Assembly (NCBI GenBank): GCA_963845265.1
Contig: CAWJRN010000019.1
Span: forward strand, 11,936-75,935
Direction: 5' to 3'
Source: DYRB01 sp963845265
GTDB taxonomy: Bacteria; Pseudomonadota; Gammaproteobacteria; Chromatiales; Chromatiaceae
DNA length: 64,000 bases
Shown here: positions 36,100 to 45,506 of the stretch, in pieces
Numbering within the stretch: the first letter of the stretch is position 1
Layout of the letters: the number at the start of each line of letters is the position of its first letter
Made by a program: the position numbers and the translations under genes
Notes under the pieces: generated by a model
The model's input: only the letters and a program-made list of their open reading frames with translations
Database searches by the model: none
What the model was told of the DNA's origin: nothing

Positions 36100-38082
36100 A
36101 TGGCAGGTACATTCGACAATCCAGAAGTCGTCCAAGAAGAGGTCGACATCCTTATCATCGGTGGTGGCATGGGCGCTTGTGGCGCCGCCTACGAGATCGG
36201 CCCCTGGCTCGACCAGGCCAAGACTCAGGGCGTCGACCTGAAGGTCAAGCTGGTCGACAAGGCCGCCATGGACCGCTCCGGCGCCGTGGCCCAGGGCCTG
36301 TCCGCGATCAACACCTACATCGGCTCCCAGCAGGACCCGGCGGACTACGCCCGCATGGTCTCCAACGACCTGATGGGTATCACCCGCGACGACCTGGCCT
36401 ACGACCTGGGCCGCAACGTCGACGACTCCGTGCATCTGTTCGAGGAGTGGGGTCTGCCGATCTGGAAGCAGCCTGGCGACGAGGGCAAGCCCCTGGTCGA
36501 CGGCGGCATGCCCGTGCGTTCCGGCAAGTGGCAGATCATGATCAACGGCGAGTCCTACAAGTGGATCGTTGCCGAGGCCGCCAAGAAGGCCCTGGGCACC
36601 GACCGCATCCAGGAGCGCGTCTTCATCGTCAAGCTGGTCAACGACAAGAACGACAGCAACCGCATCGCCGGTGCCGTCGGTTTCTCGACCCGCGACAACA
36701 AGGTGTTCGTCTACAAGTTCAAGGCCTGCCTGCTGGTCGCCGGTGGCTGCGTGAACATCTTCCGTCCCCGCTCCGTCGGCGAGGGCACGGGCCGCGCCTG
36801 GTACCCGGTGTGGAACGCCGGCTCGACCTACGCCATGGCCGCCGAGGCCGGCGCCGAGCTGACCATGATGGAAAACCGCTTCGTGCCGGCCCGCTTCAAG
36901 GACGGTTACGGCCCGGTCGGTGCTTGGTTCCTGCTCTTCAAGGCCCAGGCGACCAACGCCTTCGGCGAAGTCTACATGACCAAGAACAAGCACCTGCTTG
37001 ACGACTTCCCGCCCTACGGTCAGGCCAAGGTGCCGGCGTCCTGCCTGCGTAACCACCTGATGATGCGCGAGATGCGCGAAGGCCGTGGTCCGATCTACAT
37101 GGACACCGTCACCGCGCTGGGCAAGCTTGCCGAGACCATGACCCCCAAGGAGATCAAGCACCTTGAGGCCGAGGCTTGGGAAGACTTCCTCGACATGTGC
37201 ATCGGCCAGGCCGGCGTCTGGGCGGGTGAGAACATCGAGCCGGAGAAGACGAACTCCGAGTTGATGCCCACCGAGCCCTACCTGCTGGGTTCGCACTCCG
37301 GCTGCTGCGGCATCTGGGTCTCGGGTCCGACCGATGTCGGCGCACCGACCAGTGAGGACCACCCTGACGCGGACAAGATCCCGAGCCACCTGCCCTCCGG
37401 CTGGAACTGGGGCTACCGCTCCATGACCACCGTACAGGGTCTGTTCACCGCCGCTGACGGCGTTGGCGCCTCCGGCCACAAGTTCTCCTCCGGCTCGCAC
37501 GCCGAGGGTCGCATGTGCGCCAAGGCCATGGTCAAGTTCTGCATGGACAACAAGGACTGGACCCCCGAGCTCGAGGATAACGTCGACGATCTGGTCGCCG
37601 AGATCTACCAGCCGGTGCGTAACTACCTGGAGCACAAGGACTACACCACCGCCATCGACGTGAACCCGCACTACATCACGCCGAAGATGTTGCAGTTCCG
37701 CCTGCAGAAGATCATGGACGAGTACGTGGCCGGCGTCGCCACCATGTACCAAACCAACGCCAAGATGATGGAAGTGGCCGAGCACAAGCTCGGAATGCTC
37801 AAGGAAGACGCTGTCAAGATGCGCGCCAAGGACCTGCACGAGCTGCTGCGGGCCTGGGAGAACTATCACCGCATCCTCACGGCCGAAGCCCACATGAAGC
37901 ACATCCAGTTCCGCGAGGAGAGCCGTTACCCCGGTTTCTACTATCGGATGGACTACAACTTCGTGGACGAGACCAACTGGAAGTGCTTCGGCAACTCCAT
38001 CTATGACAAGAAGTCCAAGACGTGGACGAACTTCAAGCGCGCCCATGTCGATTTGGTCGACAAGTCCAAGCTCTTTAAGTAA
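36100..38082 (+). CDS. aprA: Adenylylsulfate (APS) reductase alpha subunit
   Basis: 660 residues. FAD-containing catalytic subunit. The N-terminal FAD fold VDILIIGGGMGACGAAYEIG, then DRSGAVAQGLSAINTYIG, GEGTGRAWYPVWNAGSTYAMA, RFKDGYGPVGAWFLLFKAQ, and SGCCGIWVSGPTD are all AprA hallmarks; TVQGLFTAADGVGASGHKFSSGSHAEG contacts FAD. Length equals known AprA. An AGAGG upstream serves as RBS. A perfect terminator follows 24 bp after the stop, closing a two-gene aprBA operon. A 762-codon open frame on the opposite strand is a codon-bias shadow. Confidence 0.98.
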   Translation: MAGTFDNPEVVQEEVDILIIGGGMGACGAAYEIGPWLDQAKTQGVDLKVKLVDKAAMDRSGAVAQGLSAINTYIGSQQDPADYARMVSNDLMGITRDDLAYDLGRNVDDSVHLFEEWGLPIWKQPGDEGKPLVDGGMPVRSGKWQIMINGESYKWIVAEAAKKALGTDRIQERVFIVKLVNDKNDSNRIAGAVGFSTRDNKVFVYKFKACLLVAGGCVNIFRPRSVGEGTGRAWYPVWNAGSTYAMAAEAGAELTMMENRFVPARFKDGYGPVGAWFLLFKAQATNAFGEVYMTKNKHLLDDFPPYGQAKVPASCLRNHLMMREMREGRGPIYMDTVTALGKLAETMTPKEIKHLEAEAWEDFLDMCIGQAGVWAGENIEPEKTNSELMPTEPYLLGSHSGCCGIWVSGPTDVGAPTSEDHPDADKIPSHLPSGWNWGYRSMTTVQGLFTAADGVGASGHKFSSGSHAEGRMCAKAMVKFCMDNKDWTPELEDNVDDLVAEIYQPVRNYLEHKDYTTAIDVNPHYITPKMLQFRLQKIMDEYVAGVATMYQTNAKMMEVAEHKLGMLKEDAVKMRAKDLHELLRAWENYHRILTAEAHMKHIQFREESRYPGFYYRMDYNFVDETNWKCFGNSIYDKKSKTWTNFKRAHVDLVDKSKLFK

Positions 38083-38106
38083 GCGCAAGCTCGCTTGAGA
38101 CCTTGA

Positions 38107-38143
38107 GGGCCGGGCGCCGCGAGGCGCCCGGCCCTTTCTGTTT
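38107..38143 (+). terminator. Rho-independent terminator of aprBA
   Basis: Perfect 12-bp stem GGGCCGGGCGCC / GGCGCCCGGCCC with a GCGA tetraloop, followed by TTTCTGTTT. Confidence 0.92.
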
Positions 38144-38257
38144 GAACCGGCGGTCGGAGCGCCGCCCCCGGCGTGACGGGGCGAAGCGAGCCCGTCGGTC
38201 TCCCCCAGGGCCCAAGGGATCGCGTCAGCCAGCCGCGGGGCGAAGCCCCGCGGACGC

Positions 38258-38398
38258 AACTGCTCAATAAGCCAATCCAGTCCGGCTGCTGTAGGGTGGG
38301 TCAAGCGAAGCGGACCCACCAAGATCGCCGGCATCGGCGGATGCGTCGCTGTGTGCCTCGGTCCATCCGACAAGTCAACCCCGGGTTATTGAGCAGTT
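38258..38398. repeat. Inverted-repeat-bounded 141-bp segment (possible MITE-like element)
   Basis: AACTGCTCAATAA at 38258-38270 and its exact complement at 38386-38398 enclose 115 bp. Inside is GGGTGGGTC-AAGCGAAGC-GGACCCACC, a palindrome-like block of a type scattered through many sulfur-oxidiser genomes. No transposase. Lies between aprBA and the YkgJ gene. Confidence 0.6.
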
Positions 38399-38531
38399 AC
38401 CCGGGTACCAGTCAAGCGCTTGAAATATAGCAACTACCCCTGACCTAACCGAGTTACCCAAGTACCCGGCTCGCGCCCAGCCACGGGACCGAACCCAAAC
38501 CGCGGGGCGACTGCCCCTCAGGAAGCCAGAG

Positions 38532-39449
38532 ATGCCCGACCAGAAGCCCGAAATCCCCTTCCACAGCCCGGTCATGCCCGCCGCCCTAGATGAGTCCACC
38601 CAGATCCAGTTCCGCTGCTACAAGGGCATCTCCTGTTTTAACGCCTGCTGCAAACGGGCTGACGCCACCCTGGCCCCCTACGACATCATCCGGCTCAAAG
38701 ACCGACTGGGCATGACCTCCACCGACTTCTTGGCCAAGTACACGGTCCCCTTCGAGATGGACGGCGACGGCCTACCGGGCATCAAGCTCAAGACCACCGA
38801 CGAGGGAGCCTGCCTGCTGTTGGACGGCGACGAGGGCTGCAGCGTCTACACCGACCGCCCCACTGTCTGCCGCTACTATCCGGTGGCCCTGCTGCAAATC
38901 CGCGAGAAGGACGGCGTCGGCAGTCAACAGAACTACTCCATGGTCAACGAGGACCACTGCAAGGGTCACCTGGAGGATCGCAAGCTCAGTATCGGTGACT
39001 ACCGGGCCGAGCAGGGTGTAGCAGAGTACGACGACCTCAACGCCGAGTGGTACCAACTCATTCTTAAGAAGAAGTCCGCTGGACCGGCGGTCGGCAAGCC
39101 GCCCATGGCCAGCCTGCGGCTATTCTTCCTCGCCTCCTACGACATCGACACCTTCCGCCGCTTCGTGCTGAGCGAGAACTTCCGCAAGACCTATGTCCTG
39201 CCCGACGAGTTCTACGCCGAGGTCGAGGCCAGCGACCTGGACCTGCTGCGCTTCGCCTACCGCTTCCTGCGCCAGGTCCTGTTCGGCGAGCGCAGCGTCG
39301 AGGAGGTCGCAAACGCCTGGGAGAAGCGCATGGAAGAGCGCAAGGACATGTGGGCCGCCCAGGTCGAGTCCGAGGTCCAGCGCCGCACCCAGGCGGAAGA
39401 CACCAAGTACTCACACTGCGATGACGAGGAGTCCTGCGGGGACAAGTAG
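38532..39449 (+). CDS. YkgJ-type cysteine-cluster protein (long form)
   Basis: 305 residues. N-terminal FRCYKGISCFNACCKRAD, GACLLLDGDEGCSVYTDRPTVCRYYP are the YkgJ metal-binding cysteines (CxxxxxCxxxCC ... C ... C ... RPxxCR). The ~150-residue helical C-terminal extension (after residue 160) is not in the short YkgJ at 15423, and it ends in a Cys/Asp-rich HCDDEESCGDK. AGGAAG lies 7 bp before the ATG. Function unknown; position after aprBA across a terminator suggests separate transcription. Such long YkgJ proteins occur beside sulfur-metabolism genes, but I cannot show that here. Confidence 0.82.
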   Translation: MPDQKPEIPFHSPVMPAALDESTQIQFRCYKGISCFNACCKRADATLAPYDIIRLKDRLGMTSTDFLAKYTVPFEMDGDGLPGIKLKTTDEGACLLLDGDEGCSVYTDRPTVCRYYPVALLQIREKDGVGSQQNYSMVNEDHCKGHLEDRKLSIGDYRAEQGVAEYDDLNAEWYQLILKKKSAGPAVGKPPMASLRLFFLASYDIDTFRRFVLSENFRKTYVLPDEFYAEVEASDLDLLRFAYRFLRQVLFGERSVEEVANAWEKRMEERKDMWAAQVESEVQRRTQAEDTKYSHCDDEESCGDK

Positions 39450-39509
39450 CCCAGACCGATCAGGCCGTGCCGACGGCCTGAGGCCCATGCAAGCCGGGCT
39501 ACAGCGGCG

Positions 39510-39677
39510 ATGACGGCTACCGCCATCCGAACCCGTACGGTCGAGAGGGTCCCACCGCTCCGTATCGGCCAAGGGGCTTCGCCCGGATCCAGTTCGGGAC
39601 ATCGACCCGACCCGGAACTGGTCCTGATCGAGGCAGTGCTCGCCCACGTCATCGAGGTCGATCGGATCGAACTGTGA
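39510..39677 (+). CDS. Possible small protein (55 aa), unrecognised
   Basis: ATG to TGA reads MTATAIRTRTVERVPPLRIG... and ends PELVLIEAVLAHVIEVDRIEL. The last 25 residues look like an amphipathic helix with sensible composition. No RBS or family match recognised; could be the degenerate end of a former gene. The rest of 39450-39850 shows nothing else. Confidence 0.25.
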   Translation: MTATAIRTRTVERVPPLRIGQGASPGSSSGHRPDPELVLIEAVLAHVIEVDRIEL

Positions 39678-39852
39678 CCATCCGTCCAACCCTGGTTGTG
39701 GCCATCTCAGCGGGGGAAGCCACATCACGAACCGGTTGCCATCTGCAGCGAACCGATTCCATGGGAACCGTTTTTTCCGCGCAATTGCACTTCCGTGTCG
39801 GGCAGGCACGGGATCGAGGCACCCGATTTTCGTGCACAATCGCGGCAAAGCT

Positions 39853-39881
39853 TTGCACTCCCTCGCCTTCTGGGGTAAAGT
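39853..39881 (+). promoter_or_regulatory. Promoter upstream of rpsU
   Basis: TTGCAC (39853-39858), 17-nt spacer, TAAAGT (39876-39881), about 84 bp before the rpsU start. Reasonable sigma-70 match for the macromolecular synthesis operon. Confidence 0.55.
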
Positions 39882-39964
39882 GCGCGATCTTTTTACGAGG
39901 CTTTCGGCCCCGTCTACGTCAACCTTGGCCCAAGCGCCCACGATCAGAGGAAGTGCCTTCAGTC

Positions 39965-40180
39965 ATGCCCAGCGTCCGGATCAAAGAGAACGAGCCCTTC
40001 GAGGTCGCGATGCGTCGCTTCAAGCGCTCCTGCGAAAAGGCGGGGGTCCTCGCTGAGGTTCGTCGTCGGGAGTTCTACGAGAAGCCGACTGCCGAGCGCA
40101 AACGCAAGAAGGCCGCCGCGGTCAAGCGCCACCACAAGAAGCTGTCCCGCGAGAGTCGCCGTTGGGAGCGCCCCTTCTAG
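39965..40180 (+). CDS. rpsU: 30S ribosomal protein S21
   Basis: 71 residues, the standard length: begins MPSVRIKENEPFEVAMRRFKR, with FYEKPTAERKRKKAAAVKRH and a basic tail. The ATG at 39965 is chosen over a long upstream frame from 39674 because S21 starts MP(S/V)... ; GAGGAAG lies upstream. It begins the classical rpsU-(yqeY)-dnaG-rpoD block. Confidence 0.97.
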   Translation: MPSVRIKENEPFEVAMRRFKRSCEKAGVLAEVRRREFYEKPTAERKRKKAAAVKRHHKKLSRESRRWERPF

Positions 40181-40268
40181 TCGATCACCGACCTGACCTG
40201 CCAAGGGCCTTGGCGCCCGCCCCCTGGGGCCCATCACCGGGCCCCTAGCACCCGACGAGATCCCGGCG

Positions 40269-40712
40269 ATGCTTAAGCAGCGCATCCAAGAAGACATGAA
40301 GACCGCCATGAAGGCGGGCGAGAAGGTGCGCCTGGGCGTCATCCGCCTGATCCTCGCTGCCGTTAAGCAGCGCGAGGTGGACGAGCGCATTGAGCTCGAC
40401 GATACCCAGGTGCTGGCGGTGCTCGACAAGATGGTCAAGCAGCGCCGCGACTCGGTAACCCAGTACTCGGCTGCCGGTCGCGAGGACCTCGCCGAGGTGG
40501 AGCGCGTTGAGATCGAGGTCTGCCAGGGCTACCTGCCGCAACCCTTGACCGAGGCGGAGATCGCCGCCCTAATCGACGCGGCCGTCGCCGCCACCGGCGC
40601 GACCGGGATGAAGGAAATGTCCAAGGTCATGGCCCAGATCCGGCCCCAGGCCCAGGGTCGCGCCGACATGGGCGCAGTCAGCGCCCTGATCAAACAACGC
40701 CTCGGGGGATAA
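40269..40712 (+). CDS. yqeY: GatB/YqeY domain protein
   Basis: 147 residues, MLKQRIQEDMKTAMKAGEKVRLGVIRLIL at the start and the C-terminal GKVMAQ-like helix bundle (MSKVMAQIRPQAQGRADMGAVSALIKQRL). The domain resembles the tRNA-binding tail of GatB; the role is uncharacterised. Placement between rpsU and dnaG is common in Gammaproteobacteria. Confidence 0.93.
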   Translation: MLKQRIQEDMKTAMKAGEKVRLGVIRLILAAVKQREVDERIELDDTQVLAVLDKMVKQRRDSVTQYSAAGREDLAEVERVEIEVCQGYLPQPLTEAEIAALIDAAVAATGATGMKEMSKVMAQIRPQAQGRADMGAVSALIKQRLGG

Positions 40713-40749
40713 TTCCGCCAAGCCCCGCCCCTTCTGCTAGCTTTGCGCC

Positions 40750-42522
40750 ATGGCCGGCAGAATCCCACCGCAATTCATCGACGAGCTTCTCGCCCGCACC
40801 GATATCGTCGAGCTGGTTAACGGCCGCGTCCCCCTGCGCAAAGCGGGCAAGGACTATCAGGCCTGCTGCCCCTTTCACGACGAGAAGACCCCTTCCTTTA
40901 CCGTCAGTCGCGACAAGCAGTTCTATCACTGCTTCGGCTGCGGCGCCCACGGCAGCGCCATCGGCTTCCTCATGGAATACGGGCGGATGGGCTTCCTCGA
41001 TGCGGTAGAGGAACTGGCCCGCCACGCCGGCCTGGAGCTGCCCCGGGAGGCGTCAGAGCACCAGGGTCCCGACCTCAAGCCCGTCTACGCCACACTCGCC
41101 GAAGCCGCCGCCATCTACCGACGCCAGTTGCGAGAACACCCTGAGGCCGGGCGGGCGATCGACTACCTCAAGGCACGCGGACTGACCGGCGAGATCGCGG
41201 CACGCTTCGGCCTTGGCTTTGCCCCGCCCGGCTGGGACCTGCTACTGCGCACCCTGGGCGATGGGGTCAGCACCCGCCAGCGCCTCGCCGAAGCGGGCCT
41301 GATGGTGGAGCAGGACGGCAAGCGCTATGACCGCTTCCGCGAACGCATCATGTTTCCGATCCGCGACCGCCGCGGGCGCGTCATCGGCTTCGGCGGGCGC
41401 GTACTGGGCGACCAGAAGCCCAAGTACCTCAACTCCCCCGAGACCCCAGTCTTCCATAAGGGCCGCGAGCTCTACGGGCTCTACGAGGCGCAGCAGGCGA
41501 GCCGCCAGCTCGCCCGGTTGCTGGTCGTCGAGGGCTACATGGACGTCATCGCCCTGGCCCAGTCCGGCATCCCCTACGCCGTGGCCACCCTGGGGACTGC
41601 GACCACCCCGGACCACCTCCAGCGCCTGCTTGCCGCAGCGCCCGAGGTGGTGTTCTGCTTCGATGGCGACCGCGCCGGCCGCGACGCGGCCTGGAAGGCC
41701 CTGGAAACCTGCCTGCCCCTGGCGACCGGTCGCCAGGAGCTACGCTTTCTGTTCCTACCCGACGGCGAGGACCCGGACACCCTGGTGCGCAAGGAGGGGG
41801 CCGCGGCCTTCGAGGGCCGGGTGCGAACGGCCCTGCCCCTATCCGAGTTCCTGTTCCAGCACCTCAGCACCCAGGTCGACATGGACACCATCGACGGTCG
41901 GGTGCGCCTCGCCAGCTTGGCCGAGCCACTCATCGGCAGGGTCCCCCAGGGCCTGCTGCGGGAGATGCTCGCCGCCCGCCTGGCGGCACTGGTGGGGGTA
42001 GCAGCCCGAGGTCTCGGTGGAGGGCCTGGGCCCCAGACACCCGGCCGAGCACCGCCCAGACGCCCCGGTCGTCCCGGCCGCCAGCAACGCCAGGCCCCAC
42101 TCTCCCCTCTGCGACTGGCCATTGCCCTGATCTTGCAATACCCGCGCCTAGCCGCCACCGCGAGCCAGGTCCCGGACGACTGGCGGCGCCTGGACAGCCC
42201 CGGCATCCCCTTGTTGATCGGCCTCCTTGATGCGGTGGCCACCCGCCCCGACATCTCCACCGGCGGGCTCATGGAACGATGGCGCGACACGCCAGAGGCT
42301 CCGCACCTGGCGCGCCTTGGCGATCCTGGCGTGGTGCAACACATCCCCTCGGACGGGGTTGAGCCGGAATTTCTCGGCGCCCTGACAGGACTCAGCGCCG
42401 AGGCACGCAGCCAGGACCACCGCGCCCTGCTCAACCGACTCAGCCCGTCCCAGTGGAGCGAGGAAGACAAGCGGCGGCTGCGTGCCGGCCTGGCCCGCGA
42501 CGCAAAGGAGCCCGGAGCCTAA
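40750..42522 (+). CDS. dnaG: DNA primase
   Basis: 590 residues. The N-terminal zinc-binding domain shows CCPFHDEKTPSFTVS...FYHCFGCG (CxxH/CxxC). The TOPRIM catalytic part includes RIMFPIRDRRGRVIGFGGR, LLVVEGYMDVIAL (catalytic Glu) and VVFCFDGDRAGRDAAWKAL (DGD acidic residues). A linker rich in Pro/Arg/Gly around 425-455 leads to the C-terminal helicase-binding domain. Start MAGRIPPQFIDELLARTDIVELV is typical. It lies 37 bp after yqeY and ~190 bp before rpoD. Confidence 0.97.
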   Translation: MAGRIPPQFIDELLARTDIVELVNGRVPLRKAGKDYQACCPFHDEKTPSFTVSRDKQFYHCFGCGAHGSAIGFLMEYGRMGFLDAVEELARHAGLELPREASEHQGPDLKPVYATLAEAAAIYRRQLREHPEAGRAIDYLKARGLTGEIAARFGLGFAPPGWDLLLRTLGDGVSTRQRLAEAGLMVEQDGKRYDRFRERIMFPIRDRRGRVIGFGGRVLGDQKPKYLNSPETPVFHKGRELYGLYEAQQASRQLARLLVVEGYMDVIALAQSGIPYAVATLGTATTPDHLQRLLAAAPEVVFCFDGDRAGRDAAWKALETCLPLATGRQELRFLFLPDGEDPDTLVRKEGAAAFEGRVRTALPLSEFLFQHLSTQVDMDTIDGRVRLASLAEPLIGRVPQGLLREMLAARLAALVGVAARGLGGGPGPQTPGRAPPRRPGRPGRQQRQAPLSPLRLAIALILQYPRLAATASQVPDDWRRLDSPGIPLLIGLLDAVATRPDISTGGLMERWRDTPEAPHLARLGDPGVVQHIPSDGVEPEFLGALTGLSAEARSQDHRALLNRLSPSQWSEEDKRRLRAGLARDAKEPGA

Positions 42523-42715
42523 CCCCTGCGGAGATGCCGACCAGGGCCATCCCGGACCGCGGGCAGCACGGGCTCGGCGAGGGGCGTCCCCGGGACGCGC
42601 AGCGACACGAAGTTCACCAGCACAATTTTAGTGGCAATAATTCGAGAAAACCTGCTAGACTTGCGAGTTGGCTTTCTCGCCCCATTCTCCTCTCAGCCCC
42701 TGCAAGGTATCCCCT

Positions 42716-44584
42716 ATGGATCAAGAACAGCAACAGTCTCAGCTGAAGCAACTGATCGCCAAGGGCAAGGAGCAGGGCTTCCTGACCTACAGCGAGGTCA
42801 ACGATCACCTCCCGCCCGGCATCGTCGAGCCCGAGCACATCGAAGACATCGTCCGCATGATCAACGACATGGGCATCACGGTCCACGAGACCGCCCCGTC
42901 GGACGTGGACACCCTGTCCGATAATGCCGCCTCCGACGACGATGCAGCCGAAGAGGCCGCCGCCGCCCTGGCGTCCGTCGACAGCGACTTCGGCCGCACC
43001 ACAGACCCGGTGCGCATGTACATGCGTGAGATGGGCACCGTGGAGCTGCTCACGCGTGAGGGCGAGCTCAAGATTGCCAAGCGCATCGAGGACGGACTCA
43101 ATCAGGTGCTCTCTGCCCTCTCCGTCTATCCCCGCTCGGTAGCGCGGCTGGTTGAGCTATTCGATCAGGTCGAGAAGGACGAGATCCGCCTCAGCGACGT
43201 CATGTCCGGCTTCAAGGAAGAGAATCAAGACGTCACACCACCCGCCCCTCCGGTAGTGAAGCCAGCGCCCACGGCGGCAACAGCGTCCGGGACGGAGGCA
43301 AGCGGCGACGATGCCGAATCGGGCGATGACGACTCGGACGACGACGAAGAGACCACCCCAGGCCCAACCGGCCCGGACCCGGAGGAAGTGGCCCGCAAGG
43401 TCAAGCTCCTGCGCGAGTCCTGCGACGTACTCAAGGTCCAATTGGAGCAGTACGACCGCAGCGACCCACGGGCGCGCGAGGCCCTCACGAATGTCTCCGA
43501 GGCATTCCTCCAGTTCAAGCTCATCGCCGCCACCTTCCAGGAACTGGCGGGCATCCTGCGCCGGACCGTCGACCAGATCCGCAGTCAGGAAAGGGTCATC
43601 ATGGGCCTGTGCATCGAAGATGCCGGCATGCCGCGCAAGGTCTTCATCGAGACCTTCCCAGACAACGAGACCAACGCGGAATGGCTCACACAACAGATCG
43701 ATAGCGGCGCCCCCTATGCGACCCGCCTAGCGGAGCTCGCCCCCGACATCCGCCGCGCCCAGCGCAAACTCCAGGACCTGGAGGCGCTGAACGCGCTGAC
43801 CATCGGCGAGATCAAAGACGTCAACCGCAAGATGTCCATTGGCGAGGCCAAGGCCCGGCGCGCCAAGAAGGAAATGGTCGAGGCCAATCTGCGCCTGGTC
43901 ATCTCCATCGCCAAAAAGTACACCAATCGCGGCTTGCAGTTCCTGGACCTCATCCAAGAGGGCAACATCGGCCTCATGAAGGCGGTGGACAAGTTCGAAT
44001 ATCGGCGCGGCTACAAGTTCTCCACCTATGCCACCTGGTGGATTCGTCAGGCCATCACCCGCTCCATCGCCGACCAGGCACGCACCATTCGCATCCCGGT
44101 GCACATGATCGAGACCATCAACAAGCTCAACCGCATCTCCCGCCAGATGATCCAGGAGATGGGCCGCGAGGCCACCCCGGAGGAGCTTGCCGAGCGCATG
44201 GAGATGCCCGAGGACAAGGTGCGCAAGGTGCTGAAGATCGCCAAGGAACCCATCTCCATGGAGACCCCCATCGGCGACGATGAAGACTCGCATCTCGGTG
44301 ATTTCATCGAAGACTCCGGGGTCGTCTCGCCGGTCGAGTCCGCCACCATTGAGGGTCTGCGCGAGGCCACCCAGAACATGCTGGCCAGCCTCACCTCCCG
44401 GGAGGCCAAGGTCCTGCGCATGCGCTTCGGCATCGACATGAACACCGACCACACCCTGGAAGAGGTCGGCAAGCAATTCGACGTCACCCGTGAGCGCATC
44501 CGCCAGATCGAGGCCAAGGCCCTGCGCAAGCTGCGTCACCCCACCCGCTCGGACCGGCTCAGGAGCTTCCTGGACAACGAGTAG
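42716..44584 (+). CDS. rpoD: RNA polymerase sigma factor RpoD (sigma-70)
   Basis: 622 residues, near the 613 of E. coli. Region 1.1 (LKQLIAKGKEQGFLTYSEVNDHLP) opens the protein; 1.2 has DPVRMYMREMGTVELLTREGE; an acidic ~30-residue linker (GDDAESGDDDSDDDEETTPG, around 200-220) lies in the non-conserved region. Regions 2.3-2.4 (YKFSTYATWWIRQAITRSIADQ), 3 and 4.2 (TLEEVGKQFDVTRERIRQIEAKALRKL) are intact. The start at 42716 begins MDQEQQQSQL as in relatives; an in-frame Met at 42668 is further from homology. A hairpin follows the stop. Confidence 0.98.
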   Translation: MDQEQQQSQLKQLIAKGKEQGFLTYSEVNDHLPPGIVEPEHIEDIVRMINDMGITVHETAPSDVDTLSDNAASDDDAAEEAAAALASVDSDFGRTTDPVRMYMREMGTVELLTREGELKIAKRIEDGLNQVLSALSVYPRSVARLVELFDQVEKDEIRLSDVMSGFKEENQDVTPPAPPVVKPAPTAATASGTEASGDDAESGDDDSDDDEETTPGPTGPDPEEVARKVKLLRESCDVLKVQLEQYDRSDPRAREALTNVSEAFLQFKLIAATFQELAGILRRTVDQIRSQERVIMGLCIEDAGMPRKVFIETFPDNETNAEWLTQQIDSGAPYATRLAELAPDIRRAQRKLQDLEALNALTIGEIKDVNRKMSIGEAKARRAKKEMVEANLRLVISIAKKYTNRGLQFLDLIQEGNIGLMKAVDKFEYRRGYKFSTYATWWIRQAITRSIADQARTIRIPVHMIETINKLNRISRQMIQEMGREATPEELAERMEMPEDKVRKVLKIAKEPISMETPIGDDEDSHLGDFIEDSGVVSPVESATIEGLREATQNMLASLTSREAKVLRMRFGIDMNTDHTLEEVGKQFDVTRERIRQIEAKALRKLRHPTRSDRLRSFLDNE

Positions 44585-44617
44585 CGCGGCGAACGACCGG
44601 TCTGGGTGAACGAGGGC

Positions 44618-44640
44618 CGTCGTGACTTAACGTCACGACG
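44618..44640 (+). terminator. Hairpin after rpoD
   Basis: CGTCGTGAC-TTAAC-GTCACGACG, a perfect 9-bp stem 33 bp after the stop, without a T-tract. Could be a Rho-independent-like pause or RNA-end element. Confidence 0.45.
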
Positions 44641-44707
44641 CAGCAGAGCGAACCGCCCGCACGGCTGCGGGACTGGAAGGGGCACCATGGACGGTTGCCA
44701 TCCACGA

Positions 44708-44783
<76 letters not shown>

Positions 44784-44790
44784 TAAAAAC

Positions 44791-44827
44791 AATGGCTTAG
44801 CATAGCGTCTAGGCCATTTTTCTTTTC
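44791..44827 (+). terminator. Rho-independent terminator of the tRNA gene
   Basis: AATGGCTTAG / CTAGGCCATT, ten paired bases with one G-U pair and an 8-nt loop, followed by TTTTCTTTTCCC. Confidence 0.85.
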
Positions 44828-45103
44828 CCTGGCGCACTGGTGGCGCACTCGCTCACGACAACCCACCACAAGGCGCACTACTCCCGGTGCCAGCGTCCGC
44901 GCATCCGAAGGCCGCCAAAGCGCGGGCACCTGCTTGTTTCCAACAATAATTCGTCACGAACTTCTCAGATTCGCCCACCTCGCCACCGGCTATCTATCCC
45001 GAACTGCGGCACCGTCCGAGCGGTGGCGGGAGGGTCCGCTGCCGACCCAGAACGGACGCTGGCCCTGTGAACAAGAACGGTGGCAATCCAACCGATAGCG
45101 GAC
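44828..45103. other. Start of the accessory island, no gene
   Basis: About 276 bp with a TGGCGCAC direct repeat (around 44830-44850) and no supported gene. No copy of the tRNA 3' end was found elsewhere in the window, so an attR cannot be shown. Confidence 0.4.
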
Positions 45104-45307
45104 ACTTCGCGCATCCTCGCCTTCATTACCGAGGCCGCTTTAGTGCAGCGGATTCTCAACCACATCGGCGAGCCGCCGCGCCCGCCCCCGATAACCCCTG
45201 CGCGCGGGCCACCCGCTTGGGAGGATGCTCCGCAGCCGATGCCGGACTGGGACCTCCTCGGCCAGCCCGAGCCCGACTTCGAATTTGACCAGCGTGTCGC
45301 CTGGTAA
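45104..45307 (+). pseudogene. C-terminal remnant of an IS91-family transposase
   Basis: Reads RILAFITEAALVQRILNHIGE and ends DFEFDQRVAW, closely matching the end of the transposase at 49612 (RIVAFITEAAPVRRILNHIGE ... YVFDQQVQW). Everything upstream of this last ~68 codons is missing. The downstream ~200 bp runs to the same 15-bp terminal sequence as the other copy. Confidence 0.85.
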
Positions 45308-45506
45308 CCGCCGTCTCCTGCGCGAGAGGGTGCAGTCTCCCCCGTCTCGCGTCTGCCCGCTGCGCCCCGAAATCTCGTCCCATCGCTTGGCAAAGCTCGC
45401 GCTTGCACTGGCCGCGAGGTCCGTCAGCCCCTTGGGGGACGTTGACCGATCTTCGCGCCCCCGCTAAGGTCACGGTTCAGGCCGCCCTGGGCACGTGCAG
45501 GCGCGC

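Noticed and set aside
36085..38373. 762-codon open frame antisense to aprA
   Set aside because: It exactly mirrors aprA and has His/Val/Leu-rich shadow composition typical of the antisense frame of a GC-rich, strongly biased gene.
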